A stretch of 64,000 nucleotides of DNA from Pyxicephalus adspersus (lineage: Eukaryota > Chordata > Amphibia > Anura > Pyxicephalidae), in contig NC_092859.1 of NCBI RefSeq assembly GCF_032062135.1, positions 154,617,687-154,681,686 on the forward strand. The letters run 5' to 3'. Below are positions 12,404 to 25,029 of this stretch, in pieces. The first letter of the stretch is position 1; the number at the start of each line of letters is the position of its first letter. Both the position numbers and the translations under genes were made by a program. Under the pieces are notes generated by a model, which saw nothing but the letters and a program-made list of their open reading frames with translations, was not told where the DNA came from and made no database searches.

Positions 12404-13014
12404 TGTGTGCGGTTAAATGCCAACATGGCTGTAGGTGGCAGATTATATGTGGTTAGGAAGTGGTAAACGCACAGATTTACAACCGTCCGAGGGCACCAAC
12501 CCCAAATTACTTGCTGGTTCTTTATATTACCTGGAGGCTATTACCCGCCTATACCCAAATTACCTGCCTATACAATCTGTTCCTTGGACTTCCCGGTTGT
12601 GTGACCCTCTGCTATGAAGTCCTATTCATCCATCTGCATTCCACAGAAGTGGAAAATCCTACAGGCAGAAAAAGATTCCACTGTAATGCCCACAGTAGTT
12701 TGGAGAACCTGAAACAGTTTCCAGTGACTTCACTTCTCGATTCCCTATGAGGATTTGGATCTGTAGCATCTAACACTTTTTGATGCATTGGCTCTAACCA
12801 AAGCTTTCTTTCTGGATGTTGTTTTAGCTGAATAACTGGCAGTCAGTACCTGGATTAGTGAATCTCTACATCTTCAGCATGTCTGTGTTGGCCACTGTAC
12901 TCATACCCCGTGTGTCCTCTCCTTTGCTTGGCTGTTTATTTAAATTTGCTAACTGGCTTCTCTCTTTCGCTGTCTGAGCTTCCCGCTTCTTTCTTTCTCC
13001 TTCGCACGCTGCAG

Positions 13015-13119
13015 ACGATACTAACCTCCTAACGGGCTTTGATATCCCGGATGATACAGAAAAAACAGCTGATGATGAGTTTGATCCTATTCCTGTACTG
13101 GTATCCAAAAATTCCCAAG
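13015..13119 (+). CDS. AAK1: AAK1 coding exon (GFDIP ... DEFDPIPVL segment)
   Basis: This 105-base phase 1-1 exon lies between acceptor GCTGCAG|AC and donor CAAG|GTAAGA. It encodes [17 protein letters not shown], then [18 protein letters not shown]. The acidic [18 protein letters not shown] block is the most conserved part of the AAK1 C-terminus. The final G of the exon pairs with GT at 15553 (near end; [10 protein letters not shown]) or with the small exon ending at 27222 (far end). It is therefore the branch point between the two C-termini. Confidence 0.96.
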
Positions 13120-13726
13120 GTAAGAAACGGGAAGACATTCGTGGGTATAAAAGACGATCATAAAGGTATAAAATTTGCGTCTAGCCTTACAATCATCTGG
13201 CTTCTTTCTGGCATCCCAGGGGGTTAAACTGTATTTTGTCAATAGGTATTATAGGAAAAAGGAAAGGATGTTGCAAAAGGCACGTTCTACTTTTACTTTA
13301 TTGACTTTTGTTATATCAAATTGCTATACACTGATCAGCCCAAAAGTAAAACTACTGAGAGGTGAAGTGAATAAATAAGTGGAAGGTGGGATACAAAAAA
13401 CTGAACATGAACAGTCTGTTATTGATGATAATGTGTTGGAAGCAGTGAAATTAGTCCATTTTAGGGATCCAAGTCACTTTGACAAGGCCAATTTTTTATG
13501 GGTAGATAAATGGATCAGTCTATCCCCAAAATGGCCGGGTATCTTGGCTGTTCCCAGTTTGCAGTGGTTAGGACCTACCGAAAGCGGTCCAAAAAAGGGC
13601 AAGTGGAATTGACATCAAGGTCATGGATACCCAAGAATCATTGATATGCCATAAATAGGGAAAAGCTAGTCATCTTGCCATATTCCATAGAAGATTTACT
13701 AATTTTTGAAAAATAAACCTGGTCGG

Positions 13727-13912
13727 GATGGACAGATAGAATAGATTTGGATGGATGGACAGCTATAGAGATTGATGGAGATGGATAGATCTGGATTGAG
13801 ATAGATATGGAGGAGATATAGATATGGATGTATGGACAGATATGGAGATGGATAGATAGATATGGATGGATGGATGGATGGATGGATAGATAGATATAGA
13901 TATGGGTGGATA
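13727..13912 (+). repeat. GGATGGATA/GATAGATA microsatellite
   Basis: It is a degenerate array of GATGGA, GATAGA and GGAT units, with an uninterrupted GGATGGATGGATGGATGGAT core near 13864-13887. It explains the His/Pro/Ser-rich minus-strand reading frames there. Confidence 0.92.
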
Positions 13913-14931
13913 TATATCTGCATGGCTGCCCTGTTTACTGACAATAGCTACATTGGGCATATGAGCATTAGAATTGGACCATGATGCAACAAAGGAAATT
14001 GATATGGTCTGATGAGTAATTTATTTTTTATATTATGTGGATGGCCAGGTGTGTGCGCATTGTTCACTCGGTCAAATGATGATGCACTATGGGAATTGAA
14101 CAGACCCAGGACAAGTGAAGTGACTTTTAGGATCTACCTACTTAGGACCCCTTCAGAGGTCTGGTGAAGTTCACACCTCAACAGGTCAAAGCTGTTTTGG
14201 GGGCACCTACATGGTTAGGCAGGTGGTTGACAATTTTGGCTAATCAGTGTATAGAGGAGACATTTCATCATTTGCTTTATTTGAAAGCCATCACTTGAAT
14301 GGGAAGGTCACAGATAAAGCAATACAATCCTGAAATATAAAGCAATAAGATAAAGCAATACAATCCAGAAAGGTTCTAATCCTTCCCCACTCTACTTTAG
14401 TATTGTTTCTAGCCTGATAGTGGAATTCCTATTTATATATTACATCCTATAATATCTCAACTCAGATAAACTGAAGTTAAGGAAAAAGATTCAATTCTTC
14501 TACATCATTTAAAAAAATAAATAAAAAAATAAGTATGCTGGCTGTAATTTACACTTACAGTCATGCCCCCATGATGGGACACTTAAAGCACCAGACTTGT
14601 CTTTTTTAGGATCTTTGTGCTTGGAAAATATCTGATGACCAGGAAGAGAAAATACTTCCTTGCTATAGATAGTGTAAGGATGTCTTGTCACCCTTTAGTT
14701 TGGGAAAGGTTGGTTAACCTTAAACGAAGTATGGTTTAACCCCTGTATGCCAGATTGTGTTGTATATTAATGCATGCTTTATAACCAATGAAATTAAAGC
14801 ATGAGTACAGCTAAATCAGATTATAATGTACTGGGTGGATGAATGTGATTTACAACTTGCGCCAGTTTTGTGTCTTTCTCTGGGTCTCCAGTGGCAAGGT
14901 TTCTTACCCTCTTGTCTTGTTTGAACTAAAC

Positions 14932-15110
14932 AGTCAGTGCTCAACCCAGACATTTTTTTTAAAGCCGAGAGGGAGGAAATTGTAGGTGGGTGGCTGCCCC
15001 TGTATTGTGACCCAACTCATTAGTACCCACCCAAAAACAGCCAGTTGGTTACTAAAGAGTGCCAGGTGGTGTGCCCATCTAAAAGGGGCTCGGGAGAACA
15101 CTGCAAACGG
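14932..15110 (-). repeat. Family B MITE, near full length
   Basis: It begins CAGTGCTCAACCCAGAC and ends GGGAGAACACTG. The interior GTAGGTGGGTGGCTGCCCC, TGTATTGTGACCCAACTC and ACCCAAAAACAGCCAG is the reverse of the plus-strand copies at 39198 and 57698. Confidence 0.78.
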
Positions 15111-15552
15111 TTATTTGGTTTACCTCCTATAAGTCTCCATTGTTCTGAATTAAGAAGTCCGTGAGGGCCAGAGCTGGCATTGGTGACTTGCATGTCAAAA
15201 AGCAATATATAAATAACCATAGTGGGGAAAGGGAAGAGGGGTCCTTGAACATCAGTGGTGAAAATTAGTGAGTCCAGTCATGGTTGCCATGTTCCTGTAA
15301 TGTAACTGGCTATTAAATTTTTTGATAACCGATTTGCTCATCTCATCAGAGGGTACATCTCGAAAACTGGAGCCCCAGCTAAGTACCGACTGGCGTGCGC
15401 TGTAGTCGGCATTCACCGGTAGCTGATTTGGCTGGACTTGGTGGAAAACGGTGCCTTACTCACAAATCCCATGCTTCCTGCCTTTTTGCACCTTCTGCTC
15501 TGTCTCTGTTTTCAACAACCTACTGAATTGCTGTCTCTCCCCCACTTTCCAG

Positions 15553-15647
15553 GTCCTCACTCTAATAACAGCAGTGGGAACTCTGAGTCCAGCCTACCAA
15601 ACATGTCCAGGTCTCTACTACTGGTGGATCAACTCATAGACTTGTAA
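15553..15647 (+). CDS. AAK1: AAK1 proximal terminal exon (classical C-terminus ...LLVDQLIDL)
   Basis: Acceptor TTTCCAG|GT follows a pyrimidine tract. The exon continues the frame of 13015-13119 (G|GT makes Gly) as [17 protein letters not shown], then [14 protein letters not shown] and a TAA stop at 15645-15647. The Ser/Asn-rich stretch followed by [11 protein letters not shown] is the known end of the 961-residue human AAK1 isoform, so this is the canonical C-terminus. The last residues contain a clathrin-box-like hydrophobic/acidic pattern (inference). Its use is mutually exclusive with the distal exons at 27163-28538. Confidence 0.95.
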
Positions 15648-16570
15648 AGTTCACACACTCTAGCAGAATCCTTTGCCCTCCCTAACCCTTACAGAGGAGT
15701 AACCCTACATATATATATAAATATATAGATAGATAGAGATATATGTACATCTCTTTATTTTTATTTTCAACCTTCTGTGAACATCAGTGTAGTATGGATC
15801 TACTAAGGAGCCTCTGGCTGACTCTGAACACATATCCTTGGCGCCTGTCTCATCTCGTACAAACTGCTTTCTCCTTAATGGATAGAAATCCTGTGGTGTT
15901 GAAGAACTGTGTAGTATAAGAGACTGTATGACTGGTGGGAAGATAAAAGAATCTCTATGTGTTTACAGTGTGGGAGTATTGCTCATTGTCTATGTGTTCT
16001 TGCTAATACCCTAAAGTCCTTAGATAACAGCCAACCATTGGCCAGTCTCGGAAGAGATTCAGTCTTCATGATGTCAAGATTGTTGGCCACAAACTCTTAA
16101 ATGCTTTCCTTGTTTTTTTTTTATTATTTTTTCCTTTTTGTTAAACATTTGCTCATGTATACCGATCAATTTTGCAATAATACTTCTCCTAGCTTCCATA
16201 TTGGGTAAACCGGATTGTATAGCTCGCTTTATTAGTCCTTGGTTCTCTCCCATTCTCCCTGGATTTGTTTTATTTCTTAAGCTTGTCTTTTGGTCCTTGA
16301 GAAATGATTTTGTGCACCTTTCTCTAATTATTACATATCTGATAAAAGGGATAATATGTGTCTAGTATGAGTGAGTGAAGGCAAGGCTGGATTCATCTGT
16401 GGCTTCAAGCAAGGTGAGACTTTTATTCCTGCCCCTTGCTGGCAAGATAATCTCCAGTTGTTTGATATTGTTGTGGGAATGAGGATATTAAAAGCTGCTC
16501 CACTGACTCCCTATCTGTGGATTGTGTGTCATTTACATTAATAAAGTTACATTTGCTTACAGTGTTATTT
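15648..16570 (+). other. AAK1: Probable 3' UTR of the proximal AAK1 transcript
   Basis: The sequence after the TAA is AT-rich, with an AT/GATA-like patch at 15706-15750 and a T-rich run near 16110. The first clear AATAAA hexamer I see downstream is at 16540-16545, so a short 3' UTR of roughly 0.9 kb is possible. The real UTR may be longer, since AAK1 mRNAs in mammals have long 3' UTRs. Confidence 0.45.
16540..16545 (+). promoter_or_regulatory. AAK1: Candidate polyadenylation hexamer AATAAA (proximal AAK1 end)
   Basis: AATAAA occurs about 0.9 kb after the proximal stop codon and is followed by T/G-containing sequence. Its use cannot be judged from sequence alone. Confidence 0.35.
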
Positions 16571-17217
16571 GCCCTTACCTCTGTGCCCCAGTCCACTGAT
16601 ATTCAGATGTGGTCACTGCAGTTTTGGACTCAACAACTCAGCAGGGATTACCAGTTCATTTACACGGCGGGAAAGGGTGGCAGGTGGGTGGTTAAACTGT
16701 TCCTCTACCCTAGCCTTATTGCCTACCCAACCCTAGCCCTATTGCTTGCCCTCAGAGTGAGTGCTTATCTCCTGAATGAGCATGTATTTATTCAGTGCCC
16801 CAGGACTACCTAAAGTTAAGCCAGGCATTCATTAAGTGCCCTATCTGCCCCTGTGCATTAGCCCTAAATATATAAAGCAACTTCCCTCCAAGATAAATGT
16901 ATTTATAATATTGTTTTCTGGTAAAGTTTCTCTATTGACATTTCAGCTGAGTGTCTACAGTGGTTCATTGAAGTTTGTGAATTTATATTATGTCCAAATG
17001 TCTGAGCTAAAATATTACCGGATGGATAATGAGAAACCAATTCTGTAAAAGGGTCAACAAATTATTGATAACTTTTTGTATTTATTCAGGAAAATCACCC
17101 CCTTAGTGTACATATTTGTGTGTGACAAAAGAATGTGAAACTTTGCTTTTAGAAGAGGTTAAAGGGGCATCTAGTTATCAATCTGACCATTGGTAGATCT
17201 TATGGATATGTGATATG

Positions 17218-17385
17218 GGGAATATTCCCCAGAAATGTTTTAGGCTGGGCGGTAAGAAGCTGTAGGCAGGTGGCAGCCCCTGTATTGTGACCCAACTTTT
17301 CAAAATCCACCAAAAACAGGCGGGTGTATACTGAAAAGTGCTGAATGGTGCGAAGAGAAAAAACAGACTGGGGAGAATATGGATA
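17218..17385 (-). repeat. Family B MITE
   Basis: It has GTAGGCAGGTGGCAGCCCC, TGTATTGTGACCCAACTT and ACCAAAAACAGGCGGGTG, then AACAGACTGGGGAGAATA. It is a diverged minus-strand copy of the family at 14932-15110. Confidence 0.75.
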
Positions 17386-17646
17386 TTCCTGACTCAGCTG
17401 GGGATTTAGGTGCAGTATTTACTTTTACCATATCTGTAATTGATAGTTCTGTGCTAGCAATGCACTTTTGTCTTTAAATTAGCCTTGAGATCTTCCAAAA
17501 TATACCGCTTTTCTGACGGTGTGATCTTTTGTTGAGGGTCAAATCTTGAGGAGGAAAACAGTTGACTGGTATAGTCCATACTCTTAAAAAATGATTTTAT
17601 AACATGGTAAGCATCAGTGTTTTTGGAAATCTCCTTTGTTTGATCT

Positions 17647-17966
17647 ATTATTATTACCCAGTATTTATATAGCGCCAACATATTACGCAGCACTGTACAA
17701 AGTCCATAGTCATGTCACTAGCTGTCCCTCAAACAATCTCACCATCTAATGTCCCTACCATAGTCATATGTCATTATTACAGTCCAAGGTCAATTTGGGG
17801 GGAAACCAATTAACCTAAACTGCATGTTTTTGGGATGTGGGAGGAAACCCACACAAACACAGGGAAAACATGCAGTCTCGAAGCAGATAGTGACCTAAAC
17901 AAGATTCGAACCTGGGACCTAGCGCTGCAAAGGCCAGATTGCTAACCCCTGAACCACCGTGCTGCC
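17647..17966 (-). repeat. tRNA-derived SINE (family A), full length
   Basis: This is one of the best preserved copies: (ATT)n, TATTTATATAGCGCCAACAT, the common body, and a tRNA-like head. On the minus strand the B box reads AGGTTCGAATCT and the A box GGTTCAGGGG. Confidence 0.86.
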
Positions 17967-19649
17967 TGACACACTTCCACAAACGTCTATTGTTAGAATG
18001 GATAGTAAAGGTTCAGATTTCTTTTCCAAAAAAAAGCAAAGCTTCTAACATTCATTACTGATTCCCTTTTCATTGATTGAATCCCTATTAATATAACCCC
18101 CAAATGAACTAAATAGAGCTTCACATACTTTTGTCACAAAAATCTGGACATTTTTCTCCAGTTATTACGGGAACAAGTTTAATGTTTTTGATGCCTTTGT
18201 TTTATCAGCTCTCATTATCTAGTTTTAGGACTTATACACAGATATACACAGGGGTTCACAAACTTCAAAGCACCACTGAATGGATCAGGAGCACAGAGTT
18301 GAATATATATAACACCATTACATGCGTTTCTATGCAATCCAGAAATCAGGTGATCATGATGAAATATTTCCATTAAGGTTTTTTAATATGAAAAGTAACC
18401 CCCACATCCTCTATAATTGCTATACAAATGAAGAAACCTTTCATAAGATAAACATGGAGGCTGCCAATGATGTTTCCTTCTGAAAATAATGATAAAAATA
18501 CTTGGCGATAAAATCCTGACTTTCCTGATCTGAATACTTGTTACTGGTCATTAAATGAAGCCTGGTGAATAACGAAAACACCCAGGAAAGTAGCATTTTC
18601 AAAAGGAAGTCGTCATTGACCTTACCATATACTTATCTAATAACCGGTTTCCTTTAAACTGAAACCTTATGGTCAGATTTTTTTTTTAGATTTGATCAGC
18701 AAAATTTACCAAAAGCCATATAGAGCATTGGCCCACCTAAAAATATCCACTCACGTGGGTTCTCGAGTTGTTGGTAAGTTTTAATGAACCAAACAAAAGT
18801 TGTTGCTGAGCCAAACAAAACATTATTGCTGAGCCATATTTATGTAGAAAATGTTTTATTTTGTTGTTCCTATTAAGTGATTAAACTATGAGGTTAGTTT
18901 TCCTTTAAATCATTGTCTGTTGTGGTCTTTAGAAGTCTATGGTGGTCTTAAGAAATAAATGTAGATGTGTTTTTTTAATATTCTATAAAGGCTGGCATGT
19001 TAAATATTTAACAAAGATAAAGATGGGCCAATTCCTAATCCAGGAAAAAACAAGTTGAGCAGTCGGATCGTGGATATCATTTTCTAGTGCAGGTTGGAAA
19101 ATTAAAGCTCTGTTGGTTGCTGTTGGTGACCCCTTGACTTTTTTCCCTCTTTTTGTAATTGTAGTACTCAATCCACTCCCAGAAACCAGCAGGTTGATGG
19201 TGTAGGTTGTGTCTGGGACTCTGGCTCTGTCTGGTGGGTTCAACCTATTTCTAAACTTTAGGAAAAATACAATGTTCAATACATAGGGTCTTCCGAAAGG
19301 GGGGGAAAAAAAACAAACGTTTCTGCAATGTTGATAGATCAGCTACCTGTGCAAAAATCGCTGTTTTTTTTTTCAGACACAGATAATGGGGGGAAGCATA
19401 GGTGAACTGTAACTTGCCATTGAAAAGCCATCTTGCTTTAAAAAAAAAAATTCAATGGAACTATGGCAATGAAAATGCTCAATTTCAATACATAGCAGAT
19501 TTGCATTACTTCCAATGCACATTTCTGTGTATAACTGTGTGCAGCCCATTGCTGAAGGGTGATATTTGATTAACATAATGGCTGCACCGCACAATCTTAT
19601 TAATATGTGAATGCATTTGGAGATTATCCTTGGTCTGAAAAATGTATTA

Positions 19650-20921
19650 CAAGAGGGTGCTGAGAAGTTCCTGGCTTTGCCCAGAAAGAAGTGAGCCAGA
19701 GTTATGAAATAACACATTTATTCAACATATTCCCCCCTGAGACTGATGCACTTGGGTAGTTGCAGCTTTTCTGGACCAGTCAAAAAAAAGTCCTTTGGTT
19801 GGGCCGCAAACCAGCTCTCAGCAGCATCTTTCATGTCAGAAATGTCCTCAAAAGGTTGCCCCTTCAGGTGTTTCTTCAAATTCGGAACAAATAATAGTGC
19901 GAAGGGGCCAGGTCAGGTGAGTAGGGGTGATGGTGGACCAATTAGAAACCCAGAGTGTTCTATTTGGCAGCCACAACATTGGACCTGTGCGCAGGTGCAT
20001 TGTCCTGCAAAAAAAGATCCCTTTGGTCAACTTTCCACGGTGTTTCATCTTAATTGCCTCCTTCAGCTGGTCCAGGAGGTAAGCATAATAGTGTGTGGTG
20101 ATACTAGAGCCCTGAGGTAGGTAGTCCACCAACAGAATACAAAAAAGGGACGCCGTGACTTTTTTGCCCAATTTCTGGGTTCGGAACTTCTTCAGCCACG
20201 GGGACCCTCTGTGGCACCATTTCTTTGACTGTTCCTTGGTTTCAGTATCATAGATGTGGAGCCAGGTTTAATCCTCAGTCACTAACCTAGCTAAAAAGTC
20301 CTGTGCAGCTTCAAAATGGGCCAAAACAGCTTTAGATGCTTCAACTCGTTCCTTCTTCTGATCATTGTTCAAACATTTCGGCACACACTTCGCTGAAAGC
20401 TTGCGCATGTCTAGGATAGTGGTGATAACAAACCCAACACACTCTCGTGAGATGTCAAGTATCTGGGCTTTCTTTTTTGCAGATATTCGCCGGTCCTCAA
20501 TAATCAGCTCATGGACAGCATCGCAGGTTGCCGGGTCAGTTGAGGTTGGGGGGCGCCCACTGCGGGGCTCATCTTCAACGGTGAAATGCCCGGTCTTGAA
20601 ACGAGATATCAAGGAATGACAGTGCTGTAGGAAGGACACTTCTCCACCAGTGTTTGTGACATCTCAGTGTGAATGTCCTTTGGTGACTTTCCCTGGAGAA
20701 ACAAAGACTTCATGACGGCCCGTAACTCCAACGACGTGAAACTTGCTTGTACCTCTGCCATCACAGCTTCTCACTTAAGGAAAAAAACAGTTTTAAGAAT
20801 CACAAAGACCTGATATTTGCACAGTTACATACTAAGATATTAGGCTGTCATATGCCCCCACACTCATTTTTCTATTTCATCTAGAAGGGGGCAAAGCCAG
20901 GAACTTGTCAGCACCCCCTTG
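19650..20921 (-). mobile_element. mariner transposon, 1.27 kb, defective
   Basis: The inverted ends CAAGAGGGTGCTGAGAAGTT (left) and CAAGGGGGTGCTGACAAGTT (right, minus) continue as CCTGGCTTTGCCC, with 2 mismatches in 33 bases. The element is flanked by the TA target duplication at 19648-19649 and 20922-20923. The 1272-bp length is typical of mariner. The minus strand encodes a broken transposase (ATG at 20761). The small divergence between the ends suggests a fairly recent insertion. Confidence 0.95.
19840..20761 (-). pseudogene. Broken mariner transposase
   Basis: The minus-strand reading starts MAEVQASFTSLELRAVMKSL and is interrupted by a stop near 20611. It resumes in another frame as RFKTGHFTVEDEPRSGRPPT (helix-turn-helix linker region; the DEPRSGRP block is diagnostic), then LVTED followed by a stop where mariner has Glu. 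A frameshift precedes FLQDNAPAHRSNVV (second catalytic Asp), and further stops precede YSPDLAPSHYYLF. At the third catalytic position, 34 residues after the second Asp, His is found instead of Asp. It cannot make an active enzyme. Confidence 0.92.
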
Positions 20922-22694
20922 TATAGACATTAACTGGTCATAAGGAATACACATGCATTAGATCATGCATCCCCCAGGAGACTATATACTCCAGATTATA
21001 TTCTTTGAAACAGAAGACTCCTTTACAAGCCAGAAGCTATCTCAACAAAAAAAATTAGACCTCCGAAGTCCGTCACAAATCCTTATGATCTTTGGTTAGT
21101 GAGGTGACTTTTCCCAAAGACGTTTTCAGGTTTTGGAAGATGCTGACAGTTTTGTCCTCTGGCCATCTATTCCTCATAAACATATTGGTGAGAACTCGAC
21201 ACCAGTGGTCTCGGTTCCTCTCTCCAAGGACAGAAAGGACAAGTCTGTTTGGCACTGGCTGTTGGGTTCTACATAAATTCTTTTACTTTAGAAAGGATGC
21301 ATCAGGAAGAATATCCAGAATATCGGGCAATTCCAGCTCCATTCTATTGCATTCTGAGAATTAATAATTGCAGGCGTGTGGGAGTTACAGTATCTCAGCA
21401 TGACCAATCAAGATGGCTAAAGATCGTCTCTAGGAAAAAAGCAGAAGATGGTGCACTACAACACAGGGTGAGTATCGGGGGTTTCGTTCTATTTCAAGAT
21501 TTGCCCCTGATATCAACAAAGGATTGTATATATTATCCAGTGAATATGATGCTAATGAAAGCTGTCAGAGACTGGACATGTTACGGGATATTGTCAGACA
21601 CATTTATAGGAGTTTTTGTTGTCTGGGGACATGCTTCAGGAAACCATCAAAGACTGGAGATCAATCCTTTTGCAACCCCTTTATGGACTAGTTCTTGCTA
21701 TGTTCCTATTGGCTTTGAGAACACACATCCCCAAATGTCTCCAGTCACTCGGCTCCCCATACCAATACACTGGTTCCTAAGGAGCCAGCATTTGTACATC
21801 TTATTTCTCACTGCCGTCCCTATTTATTCTCAATGGGTGGCTACAGGTAAGTTGCTGCATGTAGCATCTTACTCCAAAAAAGTAACCACACCACAACTTC
21901 AACTCAAGTCTTGAACATAGGCTTTAAGTTATTTTTTCTAAGCAAGGTCTATAATGAACAGAACAGAATGAACAACACAGGAAAAAGTGTAAAAGATAAA
22001 AAAGGTGTCCTGTGTGCATCAAAATTCAATAGAGATCTGTGCAGATTGCCATTTACATATGATGTACATAATTCTAAGTACGGAGGTGAATGGGGATCAT
22101 AATCGCTCGGGAATAGTTTGGTAGTTTTGGAAGTATTTTGCATAGAATTTCATTCTATTTGTGTGTAATACTGGCTGGCTGCACCTATGATAACCTGCTA
22201 CTGTACAAGTGAAAAACTGCAATGGCATAGGGAGAATCACACTTTTTAGCCAAAGAATCCTTCAAGCATTGTAGTCTTTTCCAAGTGAAACATATGCTGC
22301 AAAGTAGCAATTGCCTGGTTTTAGATAGGCACTCATATAATAGCTGAAACTAGGCAGCAACGAATATTTGGAAGATGTACAAAGAGGAAATGGATCAACA
22401 CAGAAAGCCTGTTTGACATTTTAAAATCTTTAAAAATTTCATGTAGGTAATGTATGTCCCAGGCATCTATGTAAAGAATGTAGCTGCCCCCTGAACAGCA
22501 GGTGCAAATTCTGCTTTTGTATTGTTATAACATTTCTGCTATAGCTGTAGAGCACTTTGCACACATATAAACATGAGCTAAAACTATCAAAGCTACAAAA
22601 AGCATTGTAAATATGTCTGATGATAAATATGATTTATAAAAAAGAATTTAAAGTGCCTATAAATTAAAGTAAGTAAATTTGCATTCATGCACAT

Positions 22695-22960
22695 ATTATT
22701 ATTACACAGTATTTATATAGTGCTAACATATCACGTAGCTTTGTACAAAGTCTATAGTCATCTCACTAGCTGTCCCTCGAAGGAGCTCACAATCTAATGT
22801 CCTTACCATAGTCACAGGTCTTTAACACAGTCTAAGGTCAATTTTGGGGGAAAGCCACTTAACCTATTTGCATGTTTTTGGAATGTGGGAGGACATCAGA
22901 GTATTTGGAGGAAACCCACACACACACGTGGAGAACCCGCAAACTCTTGCAGATAGTGTC
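22695..22960 (-). repeat. SINE (family A), lacking the tRNA-like head
   Basis: The tail and body match the other copies (ATTTATATAGTGCTAACATA to GAGAACCCGCAAACTC), but the sequence departs from the family before the A/B box region. It is a truncated copy. Confidence 0.8.
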
Positions 22961-23529
22961 CTTGCAAGAATATATCCCTAAAGGTAAAGCTATATCCAGA
23001 CACAAGAAGTGATGAGCTTTCTTGCAATAGTATCACAACCTAGGATTCCCTACAAATGGCAACTTAACTTGGCAGACATCTGTATTGACTACAGATAAGA
23101 GCATCAAACCATTATGAATAGGTCAACTTGCTGAACATGGCTGGTTCTTTGCACGATCATTTGCGGTATAGACTTATTTGTAGATATGTGTGGCATTGAT
23201 AAATAATACTGGACAAATCTCTCAGGTAGCATCACCTGAGAATTATTGTGGACAGTCACTGGCGGGTTATAAAATAAACTGGATGCAGAAGAAAAGTTAA
23301 CCAACTTGTCCTTCATTGGGCTACTAGAAATGTAAACATTTGGGGGCAGTGTGGCATTTAGACTGGTAAAACAAGATATTGCAGACGATTTCCCTTTATG
23401 CAATAAACGGTCTTGTTTAATACATAATTCCACTTCAACTTCTGCCCACAAGCTTACTTTAATAAAGACCATTCACTGCTGCTCTCTGTCCTTGTGCTAG
23501 GTGATTGGTGTTGTATCCCCTTCTACTGA

Positions 23530-23890
23530 GCTTAAAGCGGACCTAAACTCAAAATTTTTACTTTATGGTAGACAACCATTTTATATGAAGTAAAAATTAT
23601 TTATTTTAAAACAGGGTGCAGCGCTGCCCCTTTCTGTTTTGATCGCCACACAATGGAAGCGCAAAGCCTTCCAGGATACCAACGTCACGCATCCCGGGAG
23701 GCTCTGGCTACCGCTGTCATGCATGCACAATGCAAGATCGGGTGACGTGTGAAGAAGAACCCGGAACAAGATGGTGGCCCCCGGGCCTAAGACAGATACC
23801 TGAACAACGCGGGACCCATTTGAAGAAACTTCCTAATGGATCGATGGATCTTCGTGATTAAAGGTAAGTGTGTTTTGTTTTTAATTTAGT
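23530..23890 (+). repeat. Promoter-like interspersed repeat (family C) with YY1-like and splice-donor-like motifs
   Basis: It begins TTAAAGCGGACCTAAACTC. It continues with GTCATGCATGCACAATGC, GATCGGGTGACGTGTGAAGA and AAGATGGTGGCCCCCGG (23768-23784), then ACGCGGGACCC, and ends in a donor-like TAAAGGTAAGTGTG near 23860. Related copies are at 37120-37400, 39560-39975, 40040-40190, 58000-58460 and 59900-60290, all on the plus strand. Confidence 0.72.
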
Positions 23891-25029
23891 TGCATTTTAA
23901 GGCCAGGCAGCCTGTAGTGGGTCGGCCTCCTGGGCCCATCCCACAGGCTATGCACAGCACAGTGATGACACCAGTACTTTTTCAGGTTAATATATAAATT
24001 TGTAAAGACATATTTTGTATTGGATGTAGAAGCCAGAGACAACCTATCTAATAGCATCGCAGAACCATGGTAAAATATCAAACATGGCTTCCACCGTATG
24101 TTCCACCGTATGGATGGCTCTACTTTGCATGGAAGATACTTATGTGGCCTGAATCTTCTTTTTTGCTATGAAAAGTATTTAAATATGTATGTGTGTGTGC
24201 GTCTTGCAATATCAGTGTATTCTTTGATTGTGCAGATGTCCCTGAGAAAGTTGCATCTCTATCCGTATATTCACCAAGGTCAATGTGACCCATCTCTGTA
24301 TGTCTATAGGAACCGCTTTCTCTGCCATGTATTAGTTTTTGATGTCTTTAAAAAATGTCCTCCAAGCCTACAAAGTCTGTGGGCTCCTCCTCTGTATTCC
24401 AAATTTCTACCCGTGTTCAATACACCGATCTATAATCTTCTGTATTGTATAAAAAAAAAAAAAAAAAACATTCTCTTCTGGAGAACATTTATCATTACCT
24501 TAGGAAAAAATAAAGAAGTGAATTTTGACTTGTGTGTGTATATAAATATATATATATCTTTGTTATTTTGTTCAATGCTCCTCATTCCTCCAGCTAGAAT
24601 TCCCTCATTTTTCTCCCAAGTTTTCCCAGGAAGGGTAAAATGTAGAGAAAAAGACCACATGGCGTTTCCAACCTGCTCATTTCCTGATTGTATAATAGAA
24701 TTCAATCTATTTCTGTGAATTAAAGTATTTTAAAGAATGGTTTCTAGCCTTTGATTTCTCTTCTTGTCATCCACGTGAAAGTCTTAAAAAAGGAAACATC
24801 TAATTGGTTTGTAAAAATGATGTAACGTATCTAATTGTAGCTATTTTGAAATTAAGTCCCATGAATATTTCATTTCTGTCTACAGCCAACTAGATTTTTG
24901 TGTAGCTACTAAAAAAAAAATATTTTGTGTTCCTTGTAATAGCACCATTTTTAATTTCAACTGGGGAAGCCACAAAATCCTCTGCCTCTGGCCCTATGAT
25001 TGGCTTATGAACTCCTACAATCAACTTTA

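Larger units (their letters stand above)
6305..13014 (+). other. AAK1: AAK1 intron, repeat-rich
   Basis: This 6.7-kb intron runs from donor GTAATG to acceptor CGCTGCAG. It carries the hAT-like MITE 6578-6755, a 23-bp tandem repeat 6874-6935, fold-back elements 7486-7915 and 11956-12403, a hAT-type element 8397-9089, a motif-bearing repeat near 9905-9945 and a SINE 10097-10392. The stretches 9090-9660, 10400-11950 and 12410-13014 show no recognisable feature. No internal exon was found. Confidence 0.72.
13120..15552 (+). other. AAK1: AAK1 intron
   Basis: This intron runs from donor GTAAGA to acceptor CTTTCCAG. It holds a GATA/GGAT-type microsatellite at 13727-13912 and a family B MITE at 14932-15110. 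The stretches 13960-14930 and 15111-15552 are non-coding with nothing else recognised. Confidence 0.72.

Noticed and set aside
13699..13960. His/Pro/Ser-rich reading frames on the minus strand
   Set aside because: They are translations of the GGAT/GATA microsatellite.
18983..19279. A 98-residue minus-strand frame beside the mariner
   Set aside because: No recognisable protein family and no signals; treated as chance.
19746..20120. A 124-residue plus-strand frame
   Set aside because: It is antisense to the broken mariner transposase, whose minus-strand translation carries the recognisable motifs.
21249..21914. A 221-residue open frame on the plus strand
   Set aside because: No recognisable domain, no supporting splice or promoter signals, and composition like translated AT-rich intron. 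Part of it (near 21400-21430) resembles a decayed family C repeat. The length is possible by chance in 64 kb.
24098..24718. A 206-residue open frame on the plus strand
   Set aside because: The translation has a Lys run from the poly-A tract and Ile/Tyr-rich stretches from the TATA repeat, with no family resemblance. It lies in the AAK1 intron.
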